Source of the DNA: Candidatus Daviesbacteria bacterium
GTDB taxonomy: Bacteria > Patescibacteria > Microgenomatia > Daviesbacterales > UBA10151
NCBI GenBank assembly: GCA_016176335.1
Contig: JACOXI010000003.1
Location: 186,001-250,000 of the forward strand
Direction: 5' to 3'
DNA: 64,000 nucleotides
In this document: piece after piece, positions 1-7,595 of the stretch
Position numbering within the stretch: position 1 is the first letter of the stretch
How the letters are laid out: every line of letters begins with the position of its first letter
Program-made: the position numbers and the translations under genes
The notes under the pieces: model-generated
Seen by the model: only the letters and a program-made list of their open reading frames with translations
The model's database searches: none
Told to the model about the DNA's origin: nothing

Positions 1-1
1 G

Positions 2-61
2 GCAAAGGAGTTAGAATCCGTCTTTGACCAAATTCTTTCTACTTTTAAATTTATAAATTAG
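2..61 (+). CDS. C-terminal end of a truncated surface/membrane protein (partial)
   Basis: Only the last 19 codons and a TAG stop lie in the window; the gene begins upstream of base 1. The readable end is AKELESVFDQILSTFKFIN. Endings of this kind (a helix followed by a short beta strand) resemble the ends of the one-helix ectodomain proteins found elsewhere in this window, at 17561-18208 and 19810-20541. The reading frame is open from the first base and the other two forward frames close quickly. The product cannot be named. Inference only. Confidence 0.45.
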   Translation, partial: AKELESVFDQILSTFKFIN

Positions 62-90
62 ATTGCCACGCTTCGCTCACAATGACACTA
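61..90. repeat. Dispersed palindromic repeat (GAGCGAAGCG type)
   Basis: On the minus strand this reads GTCATTGTGAGCGAAGCG followed by TGGCAATC. It is the same general kind of element as at 63616-63665 and 63965-64000. It sits between the cut-off gene at the left edge and the 3D-domain gene, and nothing else is recognisable in bases 62-157. Confidence 0.6.
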
Positions 91-157
91 TAAGAGATAA
101 ATATCTACAAAATGGGTATACCAGCACTTCGATTGCACTCAGTGCTTTCAGGCGAGA

Positions 158-880
158 TTAAAGTAGGTATATATCAATGAATTTCGCCTTCCAGCCAGCT
201 GTTTTTGCATCATCAAAACCTAAATCAATAATATTTCCTTTGATGGCTCCTCCTGTGTCTCCCGCAACAGCCATACCATATTCCGGAATATAAACCTTAC
301 TTCTTAAAGGAATAACTTTTGGGTCAACTGCAATCACCCCTTTCCCAGCGTGCATGCCGATGGCAGTCCATTCATTACAACCCGGGCATCTGGAGTCGTA
401 ATGGGTGGCATAAACCCGTAATTTTTTCCAATATTTTATTTCACCATCCGGGGTCTGTAAACTTTTCCAGATAATTTTGGTTCCTCGCAAAATCTTTTTA
501 TCCTTTGGTAGGGTAGTCTCAACAGAAATAATTTCTCTTTCATATTCCTCGCCACTTTTATGAAAAGTTATTTTGATAATCTTAACTTTTTTACCATCTT
601 CACCTTCGTCTATAACTTCCTCAATACCTGCTTCTGTTTCCGGATCATCCTGATAAACTATTTTTTTAGGGATAATTTCAGTCTCCTCCTCCAGTTTTTG
701 GGTAAAGGAGGATTCGGTTGTAACTGGTTGATTTATAGGTAGTGTTTCTGTTGGAGAAGGTGAGGATTCTCCTAAAACAGCGGGAGTTTGCCAAAAGTTT
801 TTGGCCTGCCCGCTCGGCAGGCGGGCAAAAAATGTAAGAGCTACTATTAAAATAATTCCCAAGTATCTTTCCATTTTCAT
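158..880 (-). CDS. 3D-domain cell-wall protein (YabE/RpfB-like C-terminus)
   Basis: A 240-residue exported protein. The N-terminus has a short basic start and a hydrophobic stretch (about residues 6-16), a signal peptide or anchor, then a Ser/Thr/Pro/Glu-rich spacer. The C-terminal 90 residues form a 3D domain: YATHYDSRC, then AIGMHAGKGVIAVDP and GDTGGAIKGNIIDLGFDD, which carries the conserved aspartates of the family named for three Asp. Such domains occur in MltA-like lytic transglycosylases and in YabE/YocH-type proteins and act on peptidoglycan. The middle part (around KVKIIKITFHKSGEEYE) may be a weak G5-like segment. The start at 880 is chosen because its ATG overlaps the stop of the upstream helicase gene (ATGA). 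A GC-rich palindrome at 804-826 encodes part of the signal-peptide region. Confidence 0.8.
   Translation of the reverse strand: MKMERYLGIILIVALTFFARLPSGQAKNFWQTPAVLGESSPSPTETLPINQPVTTESSFTQKLEEETEIIPKKIVYQDDPETEAGIEEVIDEGEDGKKVKIIKITFHKSGEEYEREIISVETTLPKDKKILRGTKIIWKSLQTPDGEIKYWKKLRVYATHYDSRCPGCNEWTAIGMHAGKGVIAVDPKVIPLRSKVYIPEYGMAVAGDTGGAIKGNIIDLGFDDAKTAGWKAKFIDIYLL
804..826. repeat. GC-rich palindromic repeat inside the 3D-protein gene
   Basis: GCCTGCCCGCTCGGCAGGCG can fold into a hairpin and differs sharply in composition from its AT-rich surroundings. On the coding strand it is read as the ARLPSGQA part of the protein, next to the likely signal-peptide cleavage region. Confidence 0.6.
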
Positions 881-2742
881 GCATTCAACCAATCCTCGTC
901 ATCCTTACTAGTGTCTATACCATCATCAAAGCTATCCTGATCTTTAAAAGTTGTATTGCTAACTATTAACTCTTGAGGAATATCAGATAGAAATCTTGAG
1001 ACTAGGTTATTGGATCTTGTTCCAAAGTATAACCTTTGTCTGGCATAAGTTAAGTACAGTTTTTGTTTGGCACGGGTAATGCCTACATAACAGAGTCTTC
1101 TCTCCTCTTCCAATTCATTAACATCAAGCATGGCTCTTGAATGCGGGAATAAACCCTCCTCCATCCCCACTATAAAAACCGCGGGAAATTCCAAACCTTT
1201 GGCAGAGTGTAAGGTCATCAGCGTGACTGCGTCATTGGTTTGCAAGTCGGCAGTTCGTAGTCGGGAGTTAGGTAAATAACTATTTTCAACTAAAGCCACA
1301 TTTTCCAAAAATTGTGTTAAGCTGGGAAATTCTTCGGCAACAGAACGGAGTTCTTTGACATTTTCCACCCTACCCTTGCCTGTTTCCGTACTATCATCAA
1401 TATATGCAAGATATCCTGTTTTTTGCAAGATTTGATCCAAAAGTTCTATGGTGGGAATTTTTTCCGAGTCTTTTGATACCTCTTGGGCAAATTCCAAAAC
1501 TTTGGAAAGCCTAGCTTTACCCACCTTGTCCGCTCTTTTTAAAGAAACAGAATCTTTCGGGTTTTGTAATAACCGCAAATATGATACAACATCTTTTATT
1601 TCCTTTCTCTCATAAAAACTGACCCCTCCTACTAATTTGTAAGGGATGCCTGATTTTAGGAATTGTTCTTCCAAAGATCTTGATTGGGCATTTGTTCTGT
1701 ATAAAATTGCATAATCGGATAATTTATTATCTATTTGGGATAAAATAAATAACGCTTCCTCAATTTCATTTCTGACTTCAACAACCTCAATTTTATCTCC
1801 GGTATCATTTTGGGTCCAAAGTTTTAGAATAGGGTGGGATTTATTTTTAGAGATTACAGCATGTGCCGCATCCAGAATTGTTTGGGTAGATCTGTAGTTT
1901 TGTTCCAAGTTAAAAACTTTTACATTGGGATAATCTTTTTCAAAATTTACTATGTTTCTAAAATCAGCTCCCCGAAAAGAATATATTGACTGGCTGGCAT
2001 CCCCCACCACGCAGATATTTTTGTGCCTGTTTGCTAAATATTTAGAGATTAAGTATTGGGCAGGGTTGGTATCCTGATATTCATCAATTAGGATATAGCG
2101 GAACTGAATCTGGTATCTGGTTAAAATGGTGGGTTCTGTCTGGAATAACTGGATAGTTTTTAAGAGTAAATCATCAAAATCCAAAGCCTGATTTTTTTCC
2201 AAAATTTTTTGATACTCAAGATATATTTTGGCAACTTGTTCTTGAAAAAAACCTCTGGCATAACGAGGGTACTCTAATGATGAAATCAGTTCATTTTTGG
2301 CAGAAGAAATGGTGGCACGAACAGCAGATGGTGAGGTTTTTTGGACAGGAATATTTAAATTACCCATGGCTTCCTTGATAGCATCCAAGGCATCAGATTC
2401 ATCATAGATAGTAAATCCTGGAGGTAAGCCCAATATTTTCCCTTCTTTTCTTAAGATTCTTGCACAAAAAGAGTGGAATGTGCCCATGATTGGTTGGGAA
2501 GTGGGAGATGAGGTGAGAAGTTTACGGATTCTTCCCATCATTTCATCGGCAGCGCGATTGGTAAAAGTTAAGACCAGAATATTTTCAGGGGGGATTTTTT
2601 TCTCGGAAATTAGGTGCGCAACTTTATAAGTTAGAACTCTGGTTTTACCTGATCCTGCTCCAGCCAAAATTAAACAAGGTCCATCGGTTGCTTGGACAGC
2701 TTTTTGTTGAATAGGATTTAGATCATCAAGGAGAGAGGGCAT
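877..2742 (-). CDS. uvrD: UvrD/PcrA-type superfamily 1 DNA helicase
   Basis: ATP-dependent 3'-5' DNA helicase of the UvrD/PcrA/Rep family, for nucleotide excision repair and clearing of replication or transcription blocks. All SF1A motifs are visible: the Q-motif region LNPIQQKAV, Walker A AGAGSGKTR (near residue 27), LTFTNRAADEM, the Walker B-type IDEYQDTN, QSIYSFRGAD, NLEQNYRST, TLHSAKGLEF and the motif VI VGITRAKQKL. The C-terminal tail is short and acidic. An in-frame start 14 codons upstream exists, but the ATG at 2742 fits the family N-terminus and lies 7 bases after a good -10, so it is preferred. About 621 residues, slightly shorter than PcrA. The 3D-protein gene follows with a 4-base overlap. 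Confidence 0.95.
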   Translation of the reverse strand: MPSLLDDLNPIQQKAVQATDGPCLILAGAGSGKTRVLTYKVAHLISEKKIPPENILVLTFTNRAADEMMGRIRKLLTSSPTSQPIMGTFHSFCARILRKEGKILGLPPGFTIYDESDALDAIKEAMGNLNIPVQKTSPSAVRATISSAKNELISSLEYPRYARGFFQEQVAKIYLEYQKILEKNQALDFDDLLLKTIQLFQTEPTILTRYQIQFRYILIDEYQDTNPAQYLISKYLANRHKNICVVGDASQSIYSFRGADFRNIVNFEKDYPNVKVFNLEQNYRSTQTILDAAHAVISKNKSHPILKLWTQNDTGDKIEVVEVRNEIEEALFILSQIDNKLSDYAILYRTNAQSRSLEEQFLKSGIPYKLVGGVSFYERKEIKDVVSYLRLLQNPKDSVSLKRADKVGKARLSKVLEFAQEVSKDSEKIPTIELLDQILQKTGYLAYIDDSTETGKGRVENVKELRSVAEEFPSLTQFLENVALVENSYLPNSRLRTADLQTNDAVTLMTLHSAKGLEFPAVFIVGMEEGLFPHSRAMLDVNELEEERRLCYVGITRAKQKLYLTYARQRLYFGTRSNNLVSRFLSDIPQELIVSNTTFKDQDSFDDGIDTSKDDEDWLNA

Positions 2743-2800
2743 GTGGCATATACTAACACCCCTAGAAGTATTTGACAAAAACAAGGTCTGAAGTTATATT
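2743..2800. promoter_or_regulatory. Overlapping divergent promoters sharing one -35 core
   Basis: Plus strand: TTGACA (2772-2777), 17-base spacer, TATATT (2795-2800), serving the gene at 2810. Minus strand: TTGTCA (2778-2773), 17-base spacer, TAGTAT (2755-2750), serving the helicase at 2742. The two -35 hexamers overlap by five bases in the symmetric core TTTGACAAA, so only one polymerase should bind at a time. Both -10 elements end 7-9 bases before the ATG, which predicts almost leaderless transcripts. Confidence 0.65.
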
Positions 2801-2809
2801 GCCTCCAAT

Positions 2810-3415
2810 ATGGTTGAGAAAGTTGACAGAAGACCAACTATAAAAGATCTAAAAAGATCTAGATTGTACTTTGGAGAGTTAGAGGATGCGTTAATGCATT
2901 ATAGCAATCCAGAGTTAGAGGGTGCGTTTTGTACTATTACAGTCAGATCCGGTCGAGACGGAAAACCACGAGTAGAGGTTGTTTCGGAAACAAGGTTTCC
3001 TGCAATAGATGATATACCAGACCACCTTAAGAGATTACATTTTGTAGCAGAAAGATTGGATAGGTTACCAGCCGAGTTTTGGGAGTTAAACAATTATTAT
3101 CTGGGAAGGAAAGCTCCGGAAGATTTTCCTAGGCTGTCGATGGCAGTATTTTTATGTGGAGAGGGGAATGACCCAAATCGAAGAATGGAACTGCAGGAAT
3201 ACTTTCAGCGGTATAGTTGGGATGTAATAGGGATATTTACAAGAGATGCCTGTGTATATGACTTGTCTTTAAGAAACTTTTCATGGAGTAATGCAAAGGA
3301 TCCTGACAGACAGAGAGATGATGCTGAACAATGTTTTAGGGTGATGAACGCTTATATCCAACTAAGCAAATATTTTAAGAAACGTGGTTTACCAGCAGGT
3401 GTGACCGATTTTTAA
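2810..3415 (+). CDS. Conserved-looking protein of unknown function
   Basis: A 201-residue soluble protein that I do not recognise. It has no signal peptide, membrane segment or metal motif. It is rich in charged and aromatic residues, with a likely beta segment (GAFCTITVRSGRDGKPRVEVVSE, about residues 39-61) and an alpha-helical C-terminal half. It has its own promoter, divergent from the helicase, with the ATG 9 bases after the -10. Sharing a -35 core with a DNA-repair helicase could mean linked or competing expression, but that says little about function. Codon use resembles its neighbours and the frame is intact, so a real gene is likely. Confidence 0.7.
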   Translation: MVEKVDRRPTIKDLKRSRLYFGELEDALMHYSNPELEGAFCTITVRSGRDGKPRVEVVSETRFPAIDDIPDHLKRLHFVAERLDRLPAEFWELNNYYLGRKAPEDFPRLSMAVFLCGEGNDPNRRMELQEYFQRYSWDVIGIFTRDACVYDLSLRNFSWSNAKDPDRQRDDAEQCFRVMNAYIQLSKYFKKRGLPAGVTDF

Positions 3416-3455
3416 TACTTCACAAAATTTTTCATCAGTGCTATTATCTTAACCT

Positions 3456-3716
3456 ATGGCAGTTAAACTTTTAGATTTTTGGGCTCCTTGGTGCGGACCT
3501 TGTAAAGTGATGGCTCCTGTTTTGGAGGAACTGGAAAAAGAATTAGATGGTAAGGCGGAGATTGAAAAAATTAATGTGGATGAAAATCAAGCAAAGGCTT
3601 CTGAATTTGGGGTGATGAGTATTCCTACCTATGTTGTTTTAAAGGACGGAAAAGAAGTAAGGCGAAAGATTGGTGTAACTGCTAAAGCTGACCTAATTAA
3701 ACTTCTTCAAAGTTGA
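3456..3716 (+). CDS. trxA: Thioredoxin
   Basis: A minimal thioredoxin of 86 residues (typical about 105), lacking most of the first strand and helix. The active site WCGPC sits at residues 12-16 within LLDFWAPWCGPCKVMAPVL, and the cis-proline motif SIPTYVVLKDG is present. It is expected to reduce disulfides in cytosolic proteins. No thioredoxin reductase is in the window. It heads a tight run of genes (alkyltransferase-like protein, triosephosphate isomerase, LytR-CpsA-Psr protein, HolA-like protein). The next gene overlaps its stop by 4 bases. Confidence 0.93.
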   Translation: MAVKLLDFWAPWCGPCKVMAPVLEELEKELDGKAEIEKINVDENQAKASEFGVMSIPTYVVLKDGKEVRRKIGVTAKADLIKLLQS

Positions 3717-4036
3717 ATTTTAAAGATCAAGTGATCCAAATTGTTAAGAAAATTCCTTATGGTCGGGTGACTACTTACGGGACTGTCGCCATTTTTGCAG
3801 GAGTTCCCCGAGGGGCAAGACTAGTTGGGGGAATTTTACATTTCAACGAGATGTCAGCTCCCTGGCATAGAGTAATAAACAGACATGGATTTATTTCCAC
3901 CAAATGTTTGGATCACCCAAAACAGTTACAGAAGGCACTTTTGCAGCAAGAAGGAATAGAAGTAAGTGATGATTTCATGATAAACTTAAAAAAATATGGA
4001 TGGAGAATAGATGAAAAATATCTGGATTATTGCTAA
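3713..4036 (+). CDS. Alkyltransferase-like protein (ATL, MGMT fold without the acceptor cysteine)
   Basis: A 107-residue protein matching only the C-terminal DNA-binding domain of O6-alkylguanine-DNA alkyltransferase: IPYGRVTTYGTVA helix-turn-helix, RLVGGILHFN, and PWHRVINRHGFIS. In true alkyltransferases the motif is PCHRV; here the acceptor cysteine is tryptophan, as known for ATL proteins, which bind O6-alkylguanine and hand it to nucleotide excision repair. The start is TTG at 3713, overlapping the thioredoxin stop (TTGA). The 3' end overlaps the next gene by 26 bases, so the three genes are probably one transcript. Cys64 near KCLDHP is not at the acceptor position. Confidence 0.88.
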   Translation: MNFKDQVIQIVKKIPYGRVTTYGTVAIFAGVPRGARLVGGILHFNEMSAPWHRVINRHGFISTKCLDHPKQLQKALLQQEGIEVSDDFMINLKKYGWRIDEKYLDYC

Positions 4037-4679
4037 CTGGAAATCTAACAAGACCATAGCTGAAGCTCTGGATTGGGTTGATAACGTTGGGCCCAGTATT
4101 CCTGAAAATGAAAATCTAAAGGTAGGGGTCTGCCCTACCTTTTCCTGTCTATCAGAGGTAAAAAAAGCAATCACTGTCGGAAATTATCCTTTAATGGTGG
4201 GAGCACAAGATCTATCTCCATTTGATGCAGGTGCGTACACAGGAGAAGAGTCAGCGTTTCTTTTAAAAGGGTTAATTGATTTATCAATCTTGGGTCATTC
4301 AGAAAGACGCCAAAATTTTTCTGAAACAGATGAGATTATTACTAAAAAAGTGGCGCAAGCTTTACAAAACAACATTATGCCACTGATCTGTATTCAGAGT
4401 CAGGATACTCCTGTACCAAAGGATTGTAGACTGGTTGCATACGAACCGGTTTTTGCTATTGGTACAGGTAAGGCCGATACCCCTGAAAACGCTAATGAAG
4501 TGGCAAAGGTTTTTAAACAAAAATATGGAGATGATTTGGAAGTAATCTATGGTGGCAGCGTTAATTCCTCAAATGTCCAAAAGTTTGTCAGTCAACCCGA
4601 CATTACAGGAGTTTTAGTAGGTAATGCTTCCTTGGATGCCGGTGCATTTTTAAGCATCATTAAAGCATTGGAAGGGTAG
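4011..4679 (+). CDS. tpiA: Triosephosphate isomerase, compact form
   Basis: Interconverts dihydroxyacetone phosphate and glyceraldehyde 3-phosphate. Catalytic features are present: the N-terminal NWKSN lysine, His in ILGHSERRQ, Glu in VAYEPVFAIGTG with the flexible loop, and the phosphate-binding YGGSVN. At 222 residues it is about 30 shorter than most bacterial enzymes; the missing part lies between ICIQ and the catalytic Glu, where bacterial enzymes carry CVGE and a long helix. This resembles the short archaeal type and may affect oligomer state. It starts inside the ATL gene (26-base overlap). Confidence 0.95.
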   Translation: MKNIWIIANWKSNKTIAEALDWVDNVGPSIPENENLKVGVCPTFSCLSEVKKAITVGNYPLMVGAQDLSPFDAGAYTGEESAFLLKGLIDLSILGHSERRQNFSETDEIITKKVAQALQNNIMPLICIQSQDTPVPKDCRLVAYEPVFAIGTGKADTPENANEVAKVFKQKYGDDLEVIYGGSVNSSNVQKFVSQPDITGVLVGNASLDAGAFLSIIKALEG

Positions 4680-4684
4680 AACAA

Positions 4685-5878
4685 GTGAAACAGATCCGAT
4701 TTGGTACAAGGATTGACAATTCCTTAAAGCAAAGACGTTTGAAAACAATCTTTAAAAAGTTAGTGCCGATCACTATTGTATTGGGCCTTTTGATTGCTCT
4801 GGCAATTTTTTTAACAACGCTTTCGGGTCCCTCTGTTATAAATTTTATTATTTCCGGAACGAGTTTAAATTCGGATGACGGAAGAGTGAATATATTACTT
4901 CTGGGGATGGCAGGGGGGACTCACGACGGAGCAACTCTCACGGATACAATCTTGGTGGCATCATATAATTTAAAAAGCAGGAAGCTACATTTAATTTCTA
5001 TCCCGAGAGACCTGTGGCTTCCCTCTTTACAAATTAAAGCGAATGCGGCTTATCAGGTAGGTCTCACTCAAAAAAATGGTTTGATCTTTTCAAAAACTGT
5101 CATGGGGAATGTGATAGGGTTGCCCATACATTATGGGTTAAGAGTTGATTTTAACGGCTTTGTGAAAATTGTTGATGCTTTAGGAAAGATAGACGTTGAG
5201 GTGGAGAGAGAGTTTGATGATTACAATTATCCGATTACTGGTAAAGAAAATGATCTTTGCGGTTTTGAGGAAAAAGAAATAGATTTTTCTGATGAGGAAG
5301 CACAAAAACTCCATATTCAGCCTGGTAAAAGAGAGGTATTTATTGCTCCGGATGGTAAAATTGCCACGGATTCGGCCGAGGAAGATAAAGGCACTAAATA
5401 CTTTACCTGCAGATATGAGCATATTCATTTTAACAAAGGAGAAACTTCTATGGGTGGTGATACAGCTTTAAAATTCGTCCGCTCAAGACACGGAACTAAT
5501 GGGGAAAATTCGGATTTTGCCAGATCTGCAAGGCAAGGAAAAGTTCTGCAGGCGATAAGAAATAAAGTTTTATCTTTGGAAACATTAACCGATCCTCAAA
5601 AAATTGGAGATTTAATACAGATTTTGGGGAAAAGTATAGATACGGATATTGCCATAAAAGACATTGCCGAACTCTATAAGTTTTCAAAAAATCTGGGAAA
5701 AACATATTCTATAGTTTTGGATGATTCTATCCTTTTTCATCCTTCTTCAGCAGATTACGGAGGTTCATATGTCTTAATCAGCCAGGATGATGACTTTTCC
5801 ATAATTCACGAGTATATTAATAAAGTATTTTTGGAGGATGAAAAGGATGAAGCTACTTCTTCTGCACGGCCCAGGTAA
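4685..5878 (+). CDS. LytR-CpsA-Psr (LCP) family cell-envelope protein
   Basis: A 397-residue membrane-anchored enzyme family that transfers glycopolymers from lipid carriers to peptidoglycan or surface protein. One transmembrane segment lies at about residues 28-46 after a basic N-terminus. The LCP domain follows: VNILLLGMAG, the Asp pair in GATLTDTILVAS, SIPRDLWLP with the conserved Arg-Asp, and FVRSRHGTNGENSDFARSARQ. An acidic insert lies at about residues 195-235. The start is GTG at 4685, six bases after the triosephosphate isomerase stop. The 3' end overlaps the next gene by about 32 bases. Confidence 0.9.
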   Translation: MKQIRFGTRIDNSLKQRRLKTIFKKLVPITIVLGLLIALAIFLTTLSGPSVINFIISGTSLNSDDGRVNILLLGMAGGTHDGATLTDTILVASYNLKSRKLHLISIPRDLWLPSLQIKANAAYQVGLTQKNGLIFSKTVMGNVIGLPIHYGLRVDFNGFVKIVDALGKIDVEVEREFDDYNYPITGKENDLCGFEEKEIDFSDEEAQKLHIQPGKREVFIAPDGKIATDSAEEDKGTKYFTCRYEHIHFNKGETSMGGDTALKFVRSRHGTNGENSDFARSARQGKVLQAIRNKVLSLETLTDPQKIGDLIQILGKSIDTDIAIKDIAELYKFSKNLGKTYSIVLDDSILFHPSSADYGGSYVLISQDDDFSIIHEYINKVFLEDEKDEATSSARPR

Positions 5879-6503
5879 AACTGGCTCACGAACGAAATTA
5901 ATAAACATAAAAAAAGGTTTTGACCCGAGTAATATTGTTGTGTTTGAAGAAGGAGTAGACTTAGGGGTTGTTGAGGATAATTTAGTGTCTACATCACTTT
6001 TTTCCGAAGAAAGACTGGTTATTTTAGAAAATCCTCCGGAGGATTTTACTCCTTATACCCTAAACAGGAGTCCCTATACCCTGGTTTTTTGGTTTGATCA
6101 TGAGGCGAGTGATAACAAGCCCATAACGGAGTGGGTTAAAAAAGAAAGAGGTGAGATATTATATTTTCCGGAATCAAAAGAAGTTTCTGTTTTTCCATTC
6201 TTGGATCTTTTGGCCGTAAAGGATAACAAGGCTTTTTTGGAAATGAAAAAGTTAAAAGATTCGGGCTATGATGTTTTTTACTTTATTACTATGGTTTTTT
6301 ATCTTCTGCGGAATTTAGTGTATACACCAAAAAGCGCCAAAGATTTTGTCAGAAAGAAAAATGCCAAAATGAGAACCAATTTTTCCCAACAAGAGCTGGT
6401 TTATTTATATAAATTTGTTCTGGAGACTGAATTCAAAATAAAATCCGGATTAATGGAGCTTGCGCAAGCTGAATTTCTATTGGTAAATAAATTTATGGAG
6501 TAA
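5847..6503 (+). CDS. DNA polymerase III delta-like (HolA-like) protein, divergent
   Basis: A 218-residue protein with an N-terminal alpha/beta part (KLLLLHGPGKTGSR, then ERLVILENPPED) and an alpha-helical C-terminus (YFITMVFYLLRNLVY, ELVYLYKFVLETEFKIKSGL). The order and the late helices resemble a shortened clamp-loader delta subunit, which is often this divergent in CPR genomes. No Walker A motif is present, as expected for delta. The start at 5847 (MKLLLLHG) is preferred over 5838; both lie inside the LCP gene. Residues about 69-82 (PYTLNRSPYTL) come from a short DNA repeat. The assignment rests on pattern, not on a decisive motif. Confidence 0.55.
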   Translation: MKLLLLHGPGKTGSRTKLINIKKGFDPSNIVVFEEGVDLGVVEDNLVSTSLFSEERLVILENPPEDFTPYTLNRSPYTLVFWFDHEASDNKPITEWVKKERGEILYFPESKEVSVFPFLDLLAVKDNKAFLEMKKLKDSGYDVFYFITMVFYLLRNLVYTPKSAKDFVRKKNAKMRTNFSQQELVYLYKFVLETEFKIKSGLMELAQAEFLLVNKFME

Positions 6504-7431
6504 TGAGCGGTTCGTTAATTTTTGAGGCAATTTCGTCCAAATCCTTTTTATCAACTACCCCGTCATTATTTAAGTCTGCCTTTTTTTCTTTTGGATTTTT
6601 GCCAAAATTTCTAAGGACTATGGCATAATCTGTAGAATTTATCTGCCCGTCAGAATTTAAATCAAAAATTTTTAAATCTGAAGTAGAAGGAGGAACCTCC
6701 TTTGTGGGGCTTTGTGTAGTTGTTAAATCCAAATTTTGGCCTATTTTTAAAACAGGTAGAGAAGTACCTGCTGCCTTTATTCTAAAAAGCGCTATTGACT
6801 GACCGGTTTTTGCAATAACAGTCAATTTTGCGATTGTCTCATCATCAGGTGGTCGTATCCGAGACAGAGGAATCAAAAAGCTCCCCAGATCTTTGATGAG
6901 AGAGGACTGAACAGTAGTATCGGAGATTGAAAGGTAAGCGACCCCTTCCGGTATGGGTTTATCATTTTCCAATACAGAACCGATAACAGGGCCAAAATTA
7001 CTTTGGGTTGTAGCAGGTGACGCTGTTTTGAATCTGAAAATATCCGAGGATACTTTACCTGTCGCAATCTTTAGCTGATATTCTGTTTTAGGCAAAAGAT
7101 TTTTTAAAGTTACATAGTGAACTATATGAGAATTCGGGGATCCGCTATCACGATCATCCAAGGCTGTTTGTTCTCCGGGGTCACTTTTGCCATATGTGAC
7201 AAAAGATGCAGCAGGATTTGCCGTTTGCCAAGACACAACAACAGTAGAATCTTCTATATTGGTAAAAGTAACAGAATCTTTTATGGGGGTGATATCCGGT
7301 GAAGCCCTTGATATTAAAATCTGTTCTCTTAAAACAAGAAATAATCCGGAGGATATTCCTATTAAGATTATCCCCAGCCCTAAAATGGTAGGTAATTTAA
7401 ACTTTTCAAAGAAATGAATCATTTTTTTCAC
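6493..7431 (-). CDS. Surface protein with fibronectin type III-like and dockerin-like domains
   Basis: A 312-residue protein. A transmembrane segment (about residues 14-35) is followed by a fibronectin type III-like module (VTFTNIEDSTVVVSWQ to YQLKIATG, residues 53-135), a second beta-rich module of carboxypeptidase-regulatory-like type (residues 150-235), a Thr/Pro linker, and a C-terminal dockerin-like pair of calcium loops: DLNSDGQINSTDY and DLNNDGVVDKKDL. Dockerins bind cohesins; no cohesin is seen here. GTG start at 7431 overlaps the stop of the upstream small gene (GTGA). It is the last gene of the PilN-PilO cluster. It overlaps the converging HolA-like gene by 11 bases. Confidence 0.85.
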   Translation of the reverse strand: MKKMIHFFEKFKLPTILGLGIILIGISSGLFLVLREQILISRASPDITPIKDSVTFTNIEDSTVVVSWQTANPAASFVTYGKSDPGEQTALDDRDSGSPNSHIVHYVTLKNLLPKTEYQLKIATGKVSSDIFRFKTASPATTQSNFGPVIGSVLENDKPIPEGVAYLSISDTTVQSSLIKDLGSFLIPLSRIRPPDDETIAKLTVIAKTGQSIALFRIKAAGTSLPVLKIGQNLDLTTTQSPTKEVPPSTSDLKIFDLNSDGQINSTDYAIVLRNFGKNPKEKKADLNNDGVVDKKDLDEIASKINEPLITP

Positions 7432-7595
7432 AATCCATCAGTATTAAATTGCGGATTGATAGGCTCTATAATTTCCTGTGTTTTGGGTGGTATTTCTACT
7501 TTAGAGCGAGTGTGAAGTATATCAAAGACCACCCAGGCACAAAGGGTTACAAAGGTTAAAATTGCAGCAATCAACCACTCTTTTTTTGTTGTCAT
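7428..7595 (-). CDS. Small single-span membrane protein of the pilus cluster
   Basis: A 55-residue protein too short for most gene finders. It begins MTTKKEWLIAAILTF, has one transmembrane helix at about residues 8-26, and a short polar tail with a Pro-rich part (EIPPKTQEIIEPINPQ). It is joined by 4-base overlaps on both sides: its ATG overlaps the PilO stop (ATGA) and its TGA overlaps the GTG of the dockerin gene. This coupling makes it a real gene. By position it could be a PilP-like or accessory pilus subunit, but the sequence shows no PilP motif; function unknown. Confidence 0.75.
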   Translation of the reverse strand: MTTKKEWLIAAILTFVTLCAWVVFDILHTRSKVEIPPKTQEIIEPINPQFNTDGL

